Shown here piece after piece: positions 1-7,528 of a stretch of 64,000 bases of DNA (positions within the stretch are counted from its first letter, which is position 1; the number at the start of each line of letters is the position of its first letter). The position numbers were made by a program, and so were the translations under genes. Under the pieces are notes generated by a model. The model had not been told where the DNA came from, made no database searches, and worked only from the letters and a program-made list of their open reading frames with translations. The stretch lies in contig NZ_BJDH01000001.1 of assembly GCF_005405005.1 (NCBI RefSeq), forward strand, positions 400,399-464,398, in the 5' to 3' direction. The stretch comes from Lactiplantibacillus daoliensis (lineage in GTDB: Bacteria > Bacillota > Bacilli > Lactobacillales > Lactobacillaceae).

Positions 1-414
1 TCATATATCAATGATACGACTGCGAGCTTACATCCGATCATTAATCGGGTCGAGGAACGCCAAGAAAAGAAAATTGGTAAGATTTATTATCCCGCACCAT
101 ACCTATCTAATGATACAATAAACTATTATAAGTCAGCTTACGACACCGATATGCGGAAGGTTATTGATGTTTACGCGGCTGCACAACAACATGTTGATCA
201 AGGGATGAGCTTAACACTCTTCATGCGTTCAACTATTCCTGCTGGCTTATACGAATGGAAAGACGGCCGCACAGACAAAATGACAACTCGGGACTTAAAC
301 ATCCTCCGGAACTATGCTTATCGGAAAGGCATCAAATCAATCTATTACATCCGGACCTTTACGGATGATGATGGTGAAGTTGGTGTCAATGAATGTGAAA
401 GCTGCGTAATTTAG
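1..414 (+). CDS. nrdE: Ribonucleotide reductase class Ib, large subunit (C-terminal part only)
   Basis: The reading frame is open from the first base, so the gene is cut by the window edge; about 137 C-terminal residues remain. NrdE reduces ribonucleoside diphosphates to deoxyribonucleotides together with NrdF, encoded 30 bp downstream. Visible family signs are the LFMRSTIPAGLYEW stretch, the barrel tyrosines in KGIKSIYYIRTF, and the C-terminal tail CESCVI, whose two cysteines pass electrons from the NrdH/thioredoxin donor to the active site. The gene order large then small subunit is the usual one for class Ib operons. NrdH and NrdI are not in view. Confidence 0.95.
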   Translation, partial: SYINDTTASLHPIINRVEERQEKKIGKIYYPAPYLSNDTINYYKSAYDTDMRKVIDVYAAAQQHVDQGMSLTLFMRSTIPAGLYEWKDGRTDKMTTRDLNILRNYAYRKGIKSIYYIRTFTDDDGEVGVNECESCVI

Positions 415-444
415 AACATTAGATCGCTAGGAGGACAACTGGCT

Positions 445-1455
445 ATGGCAACAGATTTGGCTTATTACCAAAAACTTCTCAGTAATGGCAACTATAAAGC
501 TATTAACTGGGATCGTGTTTCAGATGCAATTGATAAAAGTACTTGGGAAAAATTAACCGAACAATTTTGGTTAGATACTCGGATTCCCGTTTCGAATGAT
601 ATGTCAGATTGGCGGGACTTAGATGACGATCATCGCTGGGTCGTTGGGCACGTCTTTGGCGGCTTAACCTTGCTAGACACGTTGCAATCACAAGATGGTC
701 TCCAATCATTACGGCGGCATGTGGTCACTTCCCACGAAACTGCGGTGTTAAATAACATCCAGTTCATGGAATCCGTCCATGCCAAGAGTTATTCGACGAT
801 TTTTGAAACGTTGAATACGCCTGATGAAATTAACGAAATCTTCGACTGGAGTGACAGTGAAGAATATTTGCAAAATAAAGCAAAATGGATTTACAAATTA
901 TATGATAATTTGGATGAAGATCCATTAAAGCAAAAAGTCGCGAATGTCTTTCTAGAAACTTTCTTATTCTATTCTGGTTTCTACACGCCACTCTTCTATT
1001 TGGGACATAACCAATTACCAAACGTCGCTGAAATTATCAAATTGATTTTGCGGGACGAAAGTGTCCATGGCACTTACATTGGTTACAAATTCCAAATTGG
1101 GTTTAAAGACCGTTCTGAAAAGCAACAAGCAGAATTCAAGGACTGGATGTTCGACTTCCTGTATAAGCTTTACGAGAATGAAGAAAACTATATTCATCTA
1201 GTCTACGATCAAGTTGGTTGGTCTGATGAAGTCTTAACTTTCAGCCGCTACAACGCCAATAAGGCCTTGATGAACTTAGGTCAAGATGCCCTCTTCCCAG
1301 ATACTGCTGAAGATGTTAACCCAGTAGTGATGAATGGGATTTCAACGGGGACCTCTAACCATGACTTCTTCTCACAAGTTGGGAATGGTTATCGTTTGGG
1401 TCAAGTTGAAGCCATGCAGGATACCGATTACGATATTGGTGAACCTGACGATTAA
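445..1455 (+). CDS. nrdF: Ribonucleotide reductase class Ib, small (radical) subunit
   Basis: 336 residues, normal for NrdF. The start ATG is set by AGGAGG at 430-435. This subunit houses the dimetal-tyrosyl radical cofactor that NrdE uses for catalysis. The metal-binding helices are visible: the ESVHAKSY motif (Glu, His and the following Tyr), the FLETFLFYSGFY helix, and ILRDESVHGTYIGY with the second Glu and His. The C-terminal acidic tail is expected to dock on NrdE. The gene follows nrdE with 30 bp between, so the two are probably cotranscribed, and a hairpin with a T-tract follows at 1471. Confidence 0.96.
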   Translation: MATDLAYYQKLLSNGNYKAINWDRVSDAIDKSTWEKLTEQFWLDTRIPVSNDMSDWRDLDDDHRWVVGHVFGGLTLLDTLQSQDGLQSLRRHVVTSHETAVLNNIQFMESVHAKSYSTIFETLNTPDEINEIFDWSDSEEYLQNKAKWIYKLYDNLDEDPLKQKVANVFLETFLFYSGFYTPLFYLGHNQLPNVAEIIKLILRDESVHGTYIGYKFQIGFKDRSEKQQAEFKDWMFDFLYKLYENEENYIHLVYDQVGWSDEVLTFSRYNANKALMNLGQDALFPDTAEDVNPVVMNGISTGTSNHDFFSQVGNGYRLGQVEAMQDTDYDIGEPDD

Positions 1456-1470
1456 TTAAGACAAATTTTG

Positions 1471-1506
1471 GCGGCCAGCTCAGCGATGAACCGGTCGCTT
1501 TTTTGA
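1471..1506 (+). terminator. Putative rho-independent terminator after nrdF
   Basis: GCGGCC at 1471-1476 can pair with GGTCGC at 1493-1498 (one G-T pair), followed by six T. The stem is short with a 16-nt loop, so it may be partial, letting some transcription reach the next gene 22 bp further on. Confidence 0.5.
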
Positions 1507-1527
1507 CAACTAAGAAAGGTGATTTTA

Positions 1528-2103
1528 ATGGCAATTCATAATATCTGTGTTTTTTGTGGATCAAATTCTGGTTTAGATTCAAAATTCGCCGAAAAGACGG
1601 CCGAACTTGGTGCCTATTTAGCCCAAAATGATTATCAACTCATCTACGGTGGTGGCAATCACGGTTTGATGGCAGATGTGGCCCAAGCAACCCTGGCAGC
1701 GGATGGCCGCGTTATCGGGATTATTCCCCACTTCTTAGTAGAACGCGGACTCGCTTTAAAAACTGTAACTACTTTCGTTGAAACGACAACAATGAGCGAA
1801 CGTAAAGAAAAAATGTTGCACCTGGCGGACGCTTTCATCGTCTTACCCGGTGGCTTTGGAACTTTCGAAGAATTCATGCAGATGCTGTCGTGGAGCCAAA
1901 TGGATATTCATCAAAAACCAATTGCCTTATATAACATTGATGGTTTCTATGATCCAATGGTCGCCATGCTAAAAATGTCGACTAAATACGGTTTTGCCCC
2001 AGAGGAAAACCTTGATCTCTTCATTGATGGTCACGATTTGCCTGAAATCTTCACCGGATTTGAAAATTTCACCCATGTGCTTCCTCCCAAATATACTAAC
2101 TAA
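1528..2103 (+). CDS. LOG-family (TIGR00730) nucleotide 5'-monophosphate phosphoribohydrolase-like protein
   Basis: 191 residues. ATG 1528 is chosen over the upstream GTG at 1519 because AAAGGTG at 1515-1521 is correctly spaced for it and overlaps the GTG. Rossmann-type protein of the LOG (Lonely Guy) family: N-terminal ICVFCGSNSG, then YGGGNHGLMADVA near residue 40, and the signature PGGFGTFEE near residue 110 that carries the catalytic glutamate. Family members release the base from nucleoside 5'-monophosphates; in plants and some bacteria the product is a cytokinin, while in lactobacilli the substrate is unknown. It sits just after nrdF and may share its transcript. The family is clear; the cellular role is not. 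Confidence 0.88.
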   Translation: MAIHNICVFCGSNSGLDSKFAEKTAELGAYLAQNDYQLIYGGGNHGLMADVAQATLAADGRVIGIIPHFLVERGLALKTVTTFVETTTMSERKEKMLHLADAFIVLPGGFGTFEEFMQMLSWSQMDIHQKPIALYNIDGFYDPMVAMLKMSTKYGFAPEENLDLFIDGHDLPEIFTGFENFTHVLPPKYTN

Positions 2104-2180
2104 GGGTTGAAAGACTCCAAAACAGCCCAAAAATGTCGCAGTACCAGTAAACTTTACGTCTAAAGTAGACTCACCTAAAT

Positions 2181-2360
2181 TTAGCGCTCCGTCAGTCAAA
2201 ACCGGTGTGCTGAGGGGGACGGCGCCAGCCACAGTACGGTCTGGTGCCTCAATTCAAAGCCGATAAAACACGTCTTTGAATTGCCCCGTAAGATTAGTCG
2301 GCCAAGAACGCCGACTAATCTTACTGACACTGCACACCGATTTCGACTGACTCCGCTAAG
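2181..2360 (+). repeat. 180-bp inverted-repeat, cloverleaf-like element, copy 1
   Basis: Ends are imperfect inverted repeats: TTAGCGCTCCGTCAGTCAAA at 2181-2200, continuing to 2210, against 2332-2360, whose reverse complement also contains TTAGCG and GTCAGTC. The 20-bp core 2191-2210/2332-2351 has only two mismatches. Inside are three hairpins: GGCGCCAG 2221-2228 with CTGGTGCC 2241-2248; CAATTCAAAG 2250-2259 with CTTTGAATTG 2274-2283 (perfect 10 bp); and 2289-2302 with 2310-2323 (perfect 14 bp). A copy of the same 180-bp length lies on the other strand at 32258-32437. No ORF of note lies inside. It may be a non-autonomous mobile element or a structured RNA in the 3' region of the LOG gene. Confidence 0.85.
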
Positions 2361-2393
2361 GATAAGTAACTGGTTTAACCTCTCAAAACAACT

Positions 2394-2586
2394 GATTAGC
2401 CCGAGGTTGTTGCTGATAGCATCGGGCGTACAGGTGGCGTTTGATCGGCGTCTTTTTGCCGGTCTTACCCCACGGACGGTCCGGGAAATTTGCGTCTTTT
2501 AGCAAAGTTTCCGGGCGAGGTTCAAGACGTTCCTAAGGCTTGAACCCCGCCCCATACTATCAGTAACAACCAGAAGCGCAGTAATC
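2394..2586. other. Second cloverleaf-like inverted-repeat element
   Basis: GGTTGTTGCTGATAG at 2405-2419 pairs with CTATCAGTAACAACC at 2557-2571 over 15 bp (one G-T). The flanks GATTA (2394-2398) and TAATC (2582-2586) extend it. Between the arms are three hairpins: GATCGGC 2443-2449 with GCCGGTC 2458-2464; an imperfect stem at about 2480-2516; and GGTTCAAG 2519-2526 with CTTGAACC 2539-2546. It shares architecture, but no obvious sequence, with the 180-bp element beside it. Together the two fill most of the 611-bp gap 2104-2714, which holds no convincing gene. Confidence 0.6.
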
Positions 2587-2666
2587 GACTAGTTTTCATT
2601 ACCTGATTGTTGACGTAGTGGCACAGATCAGCAATTTTTTACCTTCACCCTTTAGATACTAACTAA

Positions 2667-2716
2667 AACTAAAAATGTGGTTGACCAAATTAAACTGGTC
2701 AACCACATTTTTAGTT
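2667..2716. terminator. Bidirectional terminator between the 2.1-2.7 kb region and mprF
   Basis: A near-perfect palindrome: 2667-2687 (core ATGTGGTTGACCA) pairs with 2696-2716, an 8-nt loop between them, flanked by A-rich and T-rich sides so it can act in both directions. Its right arm overlaps the TAA stop of mprF (2715-2717). Confidence 0.9.
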
Positions 2717-5333
2717 AACGATGGCTCATATTTTGAACCCATTTAGGGATTAAAATATTGTGCTTGCCACCGTGTTTCTTAGTATGCGTATTCACAACTT
2801 GTAGCAACTGCAAAATAGTAAAAATTAATGAATTACGTTTCCGATAAGCAATATATTTCGGCGCCCAATCCGTCACGTACTTCTCTTTATACGACCGTAA
2901 ACCTTGGAACCCGTATAGTTGATAACCATATTCATAAATCAGATGAGCAATTTTTTCCTGAATGAAACTATAGCGTGAGACCCCCACACCCGATAACGGG
3001 GCCATTCCCATATTAAAACTGGTATAACCTTGATCACGCGCATCTTCAAAGAGATGGACAAACACAGTATCCATAATGCCTGAAGGTGCCGCGGCGCTTG
3101 AACGCATTAAGTCGATGGAGGCTACCTGATCATTACCCTGAGGCATCAAGTTCGCAAAAGCCACAATTTGATGTTCCGGACTATAAACCACCGCGATTGG
3201 GGCTTGATTCAAATACGTTTCATCAAAGAATCCCAGCGAGAATCCTTTTTCCGTCTCACCATGTAACCAGCTATCAGAAACAGCTCGTAATTCGACCATT
3301 GTTTCCGCCGAGAACGGTGGTTTGATTACTTCAAAGGTATAGTTATCACGTGTGAATTTATTCATCAACGCGCGTTCACCCCGCAGCCGTTTCCCCGCTA
3401 AACTAAATTCAGTTAAATTAACGTGGCCTTCCTCACCTGTTTTGATAAAATCAAAGCCCATTTCGTGCAGCCGCATCGTCAGCGTTTCGTTAATTTCATA
3501 AAAGACCAACGAGCAGCCATCGCTGTCAGCATCGTCCATGAGCTGCTCTAAGGCCGGTTGTAGATATTCCTGGTTACCAAACGGCTCACCCATTAAAATC
3601 AGCTTGTCAGCCTTCTGTTGGTATAGAAAGGCCAATTGATCCACACCATCAACCTGATAGTAGTAAACCAACTTGTCATTTAGAAAGGCCAGTTGGGAAA
3701 TCTCATTCCCACCAAATGTTGCGATAAGTGTTTTCATCCGATCAATATCCAGCTTTTGGCCTAAGCGTGCCTGATGACCGCGTGCTAAGTAACCATACAT
3801 CGCCACTAAAATCAGTGCGGCGATGACCAAACCCAAGACCCCAAACAACCATAACTTCTGGGATGGGAAAAATAGCGCTTCTGGGACGGCATGCCGATGA
3901 TGGATCTGTGGTGCATTATAGACCCCAACGATCGTATACAACACAAAGGTGACGACATAGACACAACTCACCCAGAGTGTTTGCCCCCATGAAAAAGCCA
4001 AACGTTCTCGATAATAAGCGTGGCGTGATAAAGCAACCAAGGCCAATAAGATCACTAAAAAGACGATAAACTTCATCGAAATGGCATCGTAAACGACTAG
4101 CCAACGAATCGTATTTAAAATGGCCACTAAGAGAATGATCACCGTTGGCCAAAAGGCTTTTTTAACCCGACCGGCCGTCCCCAAGCCAGCACCGATTAGG
4201 AGAAAAGCCATTACAATACTACTAGCCTGATTAATGAAGAAGAACGTAAACGGATAGACTTGTAGAAAAAATTTATTATTATACGCAAAGTTTGGAACGG
4301 TCGACATCAATAACATCATAAAACCAGATAAGTACAGGAATAAAGTTAAGGTAATCTGTGCAAACCGTTGGAGCGCAATTTTAGGCAATCCTTCCAAGCG
4401 AACATTCAACCGATGACCGGTATCATGCACAAATAACGTCAGACCAATCCCAAACGGAATAATGTAATAAAATAACCGATAGAATAACAGCCACGCAACG
4501 GCATCCGGTCGTGAAACACCGACCGCGCCGAGGCCAAAGATCATGAAAACATCGAATGACCCAATCCCACCTGGAACCATAGATACTTCCCCGACCACCG
4601 AAGCAATGACGAATAATGGTACCACTGCGGCAAAGTCAATTGGCAGCTGCATGAAATTCCCAATTAACAGGAAGAAAAGCACACAGCCAGTCCACTCACC
4701 AAAAGACCCGCTCAATAAGCGAACGACATTGCCCATCGTTAAACCTTCAAAAAATTCCGAATCATTCAAGCGCGTAAAAATAAAAATAGCTGGGAAATAT
4801 AGTGCGCCACCAACTAACCAAATCCAGTAACTATCGTACACCCCACCGATCCGGAAACCATAGACCAGCACCAGTGAGATCATGCAATATAATGACAGTC
4901 CGGAAACGAGAAAAAGTGCAATTTTTGAAATAGCAAACACAATTTGTTTCTTGGTCGCTTCTTTATTGTAAAAGTTAGCCCGTAACGAGGCTCCCAGCAC
5001 GCCGCCAAAACCGCCAATATTCGTAAATGTATTGGTGATCCAACCTGCCTTTAGAATATAAGCTTTGGAATAATGATTAGGCAAAAACTTCGTAATCATC
5101 ACATCGTAGGTCAGCATTGGCGTCACCGCGATGATCCCAATAATCACCATACTCAGTAAATGCCACCAAGATTGTGAGGCCAAAGCAGTTGCAAGTTGAG
5201 CGCCACTGACTTCTTTAGCAATCTTGCCGACTTCGGTAATCACAAATAGGAGCACTGAAAAAATAAACAGTGCTTTGATCAATCCCATTCGCTTGTTCAA
5301 GATGGCCCCCATTTTTTGTAATGTTGCTTTCAA
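2715..5333 (-). CDS. mprF: Phosphatidylglycerol lysyltransferase / flippase MprF
   Basis: About 872 residues from a TTG at 5333, preceded at 7 nt by GGGGGA. Other in-frame starts are ATG 5312, ATG 5366 and TTG 5393, all with poorer ribosome sites, so the start is uncertain. MprF adds an aminoacyl group (usually lysine) from tRNA to phosphatidylglycerol and flips the product outward, lowering surface negative charge and giving resistance to cationic peptides. The N-terminal two-thirds is a chain of hydrophobic membrane segments of the flippase type (for example VPGGIGSFDVFMIFGLGAVG). The last ~330 residues form the soluble synthase with the DUF2156-type fold (MGEPFGNQ, FYEIN, FNMGMAPLSGVG, GLRSYKEKYVTDW). 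Transcribed alone. Confidence 0.93.
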   Translation of the reverse strand: MKATLQKMGAILNKRMGLIKALFIFSVLLFVITEVGKIAKEVSGAQLATALASQSWWHLLSMVIIGIIAVTPMLTYDVMITKFLPNHYSKAYILKAGWITNTFTNIGGFGGVLGASLRANFYNKEATKKQIVFAISKIALFLVSGLSLYCMISLVLVYGFRIGGVYDSYWIWLVGGALYFPAIFIFTRLNDSEFFEGLTMGNVVRLLSGSFGEWTGCVLFFLLIGNFMQLPIDFAAVVPLFVIASVVGEVSMVPGGIGSFDVFMIFGLGAVGVSRPDAVAWLLFYRLFYYIIPFGIGLTLFVHDTGHRLNVRLEGLPKIALQRFAQITLTLFLYLSGFMMLLMSTVPNFAYNNKFFLQVYPFTFFFINQASSIVMAFLLIGAGLGTAGRVKKAFWPTVIILLVAILNTIRWLVVYDAISMKFIVFLVILLALVALSRHAYYRERLAFSWGQTLWVSCVYVVTFVLYTIVGVYNAPQIHHRHAVPEALFFPSQKLWLFGVLGLVIAALILVAMYGYLARGHQARLGQKLDIDRMKTLIATFGGNEISQLAFLNDKLVYYYQVDGVDQLAFLYQQKADKLILMGEPFGNQEYLQPALEQLMDDADSDGCSLVFYEINETLTMRLHEMGFDFIKTGEEGHVNLTEFSLAGKRLRGERALMNKFTRDNYTFEVIKPPFSAETMVELRAVSDSWLHGETEKGFSLGFFDETYLNQAPIAVVYSPEHQIVAFANLMPQGNDQVASIDLMRSSAAAPSGIMDTVFVHLFEDARDQGYTSFNMGMAPLSGVGVSRYSFIQEKIAHLIYEYGYQLYGFQGLRSYKEKYVTDWAPKYIAYRKRNSLIFTILQLLQVVNTHTKKHGGKHNILIPKWVQNMSHR

Positions 5334-5543
5334 AAATAATTCCCCCAGTAATCTAATTATTCCCATTATCTCAAGCTTTAAGAATTTATACAACCACCCG
5401 CGGTTTCGGCTAAGGCCACTTAATTATCATTCATGTGCGCGTTTAATAATCAGTCTAACTCAAGTCAATTGGAATTTAACTAGTCTAATCGAACGTATCA
5501 TTAAAGCCTAATCTTCATCACAGTAATTATTTAGGAAAGGGGC

Positions 5544-5572
5544 TTATCATCCAGTTTCCACCCCTGTATACT
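5544..5572 (+). promoter_or_regulatory. Promoter of the lipoprotein-nuclease pair
   Basis: TTATCA (5544-5549), a 17-bp spacer and TATACT (5567-5572), 31 bp before the lipoprotein ATG. Confidence 0.55.
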
Positions 5573-5602
5573 TTAGTTATCATATCTTTGGAGGAGATCC
5601 AT

Positions 5603-6238
5603 ATGCAATTTAGAAAAACGGTTTGGTTAGCCGTTGTCGGACTAACACTACTCAGTGGCTGCGGGACAAGCACCACGACGGCGCCCAAAACAGTCACCAA
5701 GCATCAAATTAGTTACGTTGACAAACGGACAAAAGCTGACGCGGCTGCTTGGTCGGCTGCCAAAGCTGAGAGTCGTGCCAATGCAGCTTCAGCTAAAAAG
5801 TTGAGTGAACAAGCCATGACGCTGGACAAGGCGTCGAGTGAAGCCAGCTCACAATCTAGTCAACTCGCTGAAAGTCGTGAATCCGTCAAGGCGGAATCGG
5901 AAAAAGCGGCTAGTTCATCAGCAGCAGCCGCGTCAAAATTAGCTGCGTCACAAGCTGAGCAGTCGAAAAAAGACGCTGAAACGGCAGCTAGTTCCGCCAA
6001 AGCCGTATCCGAAGCGGCCAGTTCAACCCAAAAAAGTTCAACCGGAACAACTGGCAATGCGAATAACTTTTCCGGGGACACTGATACTGCTCAGAATGGT
6101 CGCATCATCGGGAATAGTCGCTCCAAAATCTATCACGTTGAGACCCAACACAATTACCACATGTCTGGTAAAAATGTCGTTACATTCAGTAGCGAAGCCG
6201 AAGCACAAGCTGCTGGATATCGGAAATCAATGCGTTAA
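5603..6238 (+). CDS. Ala/Ser/Lys-rich lipoprotein with a nuclease-associated C-terminal domain
   Basis: 211 residues. ATG 5603 follows GGAGGAG at 5591-5597, so the upstream TTG at 5588 is rejected. The N-terminus is a lipoprotein signal: basic MQFRKT, a hydrophobic stretch, and lipobox LLSGC with the lipid-accepting cysteine near residue 20. Residues ~45-150 are almost only A, S, K, E and Q and should form a long helix or coiled-coil spacer. The last ~45 residues (GRIIGNSRSKIYH, YHMSGKNVVTF, AEAQAAGYRKSMR) resemble the small domain often appended to secreted nucleases and McrA-like proteins. A nuclease gene starts 21 bp downstream, so the two probably act together at the cell surface. Function is inferred only from this. 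Confidence 0.75.
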   Translation: MQFRKTVWLAVVGLTLLSGCGTSTTTAPKTVTKHQISYVDKRTKADAAAWSAAKAESRANAASAKKLSEQAMTLDKASSEASSQSSQLAESRESVKAESEKAASSSAAAASKLAASQAEQSKKDAETAASSAKAVSEAASSTQKSSTGTTGNANNFSGDTDTAQNGRIIGNSRSKIYHVETQHNYHMSGKNVVTFSSEAEAQAAGYRKSMR

Positions 6239-6259
6239 TCAATTTGGAGGAGACCCACA

Positions 6260-7402
6260 ATGAAAATTCTTTTCGGTTTAATTATCTTCTGCGCCACCGT
6301 TTACTGGGGTTGGACCTTAACTCAGCGCAAGCACTGTCAGGGCAAACAATGGCGTCGACATGCCTGGCCTGCAATTTTGCCACTACTAATTAGTTTTACC
6401 CTGCTGGGAGGTACCATTAGTGGCCTGTTACTGTTAGGTCTACTCGGTTACTGGGGCTGGCGACTCATCGCACACAACCACTATCGCGGCAAAAAGCTGC
6501 TCAAACATGGCTGGCCAATCATTCTGCTGTTGTTCATTAGTTTTGGCATGCTCGGCAGTTCTAACGCCGCAACTGCGACACCGACCACCAAAGTTAAAGT
6601 TGAAACAGTTAAAAAAGACCACACGATTACTGTTAAAAATGACACTAAACTAAAAGCCCTCCAGAAGGCCAATTCAAGTTCAGCTGAAAGTTTAAAAACA
6701 AAAACGGGTGATCTTGCCAAACAAAAGTCTCAAATTGATCACGATAAGCAACAGAACCAAAAAGACGGCGCGACCAAGTCAACTGCCACAACTGCCGTTG
6801 ATACCGGGACGAATCCTAGTACGGACAGCTTGGCCGATAAAACTTATAGTGGTCAACAAACGATTACCGTGAATAACAATCATCCTGCTTTTAGTTCGTC
6901 AGACTTGAGTACCGACAATGGTGCTTGGCAACGCTATGGTAACTTGGATCAATTAAATCGGGTCACCGCTGCTAATGCGTTATTGAACCAATCCTTAATG
7001 CCCAAAGCCAAGCGTGAGCCGATTAATGTCAATCCAACTGGCTGGCGCAACAAAAAAATTGCGAGCGGCTGGCTGTATAACCGCAGTCATTTAATCGGCT
7101 ATCAGCTTACCGGTCAAAATAATAATTTTAAAAATCTGATGACTGGGACGCGTTCCTTAAATGCGCCTGAAATGGTCACTTACGAGAATCAAGTTGCCGA
7201 CTACTTGAAAACTAATTCTTCACACTACGTTCGCTACGAGGTGACACCAGTCTTCAAAGGTAACGAATTGTTAGCTCGTGGCGTCCAGATGCGCGGCCAA
7301 TCCGTTGGGAGCGATGACGTCAGTTTCAATATTTATATCTTCAACGTTCAAGCTGGGATGACACTCAACTACAACGACGGAACGAGTCGAGTCGCCAACT
7401 AA
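6260..7402 (+). CDS. Membrane-anchored DNA/RNA non-specific endonuclease
   Basis: 380 residues, with GGAGGAG 7 nt before ATG 6260. Three hydrophobic segments lie in the first ~100 residues, two of them in a duplicated block (YWGWTLTQRKHCQGKQW and YWGWRLIAHNHYRGKKL, each followed by a WPaILPLLISF-like stretch). A low-complexity T/K/S linker follows, then a nuclease domain from ~200 to the end. The motif NRSHLIGYQLTG near residue 275 corresponds to the DRGH-type His active site of EndA/NucA-like nucleases, and NNNFKNLMTGTRSLN carries the metal-binding Asn. Likely an extracellular nuclease for nutrient DNA or DNA entry; which one is not visible. Cotranscribed with the preceding lipoprotein. Confidence 0.85.
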   Translation: MKILFGLIIFCATVYWGWTLTQRKHCQGKQWRRHAWPAILPLLISFTLLGGTISGLLLLGLLGYWGWRLIAHNHYRGKKLLKHGWPIILLLFISFGMLGSSNAATATPTTKVKVETVKKDHTITVKNDTKLKALQKANSSSAESLKTKTGDLAKQKSQIDHDKQQNQKDGATKSTATTAVDTGTNPSTDSLADKTYSGQQTITVNNNHPAFSSSDLSTDNGAWQRYGNLDQLNRVTAANALLNQSLMPKAKREPINVNPTGWRNKKIASGWLYNRSHLIGYQLTGQNNNFKNLMTGTRSLNAPEMVTYENQVADYLKTNSSHYVRYEVTPVFKGNELLARGVQMRGQSVGSDDVSFNIYIFNVQAGMTLNYNDGTSRVAN

Positions 7403-7428
7403 ATAGACTTAACCTGACACACCGAAAA

Positions 7429-7463
7429 GGCCTCTGACAACCAATTCTGTCAGAGGTCTTTTT
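7429..7463 (+). terminator. Rho-independent terminator after the nuclease
   Basis: GGCCTCTGACA (7429-7439) pairs with TGTCAGAGGT (7448-7457), followed by CTTTTT. Confidence 0.9.
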
Positions 7464-7528
7464 CAATTATCATAGTTGTCTAAATCGTTGTTATTACAAA
7501 CCGGTCGTGACAATCCTAGTGCTTGCGC

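Noticed and set aside
2281..2502. An open frame of 73 codons on the plus strand in the 2.1-2.7 kb gap
   Set aside because: It runs through the hairpins of both inverted-repeat elements, has no ribosome site at its start and no protein-like composition.
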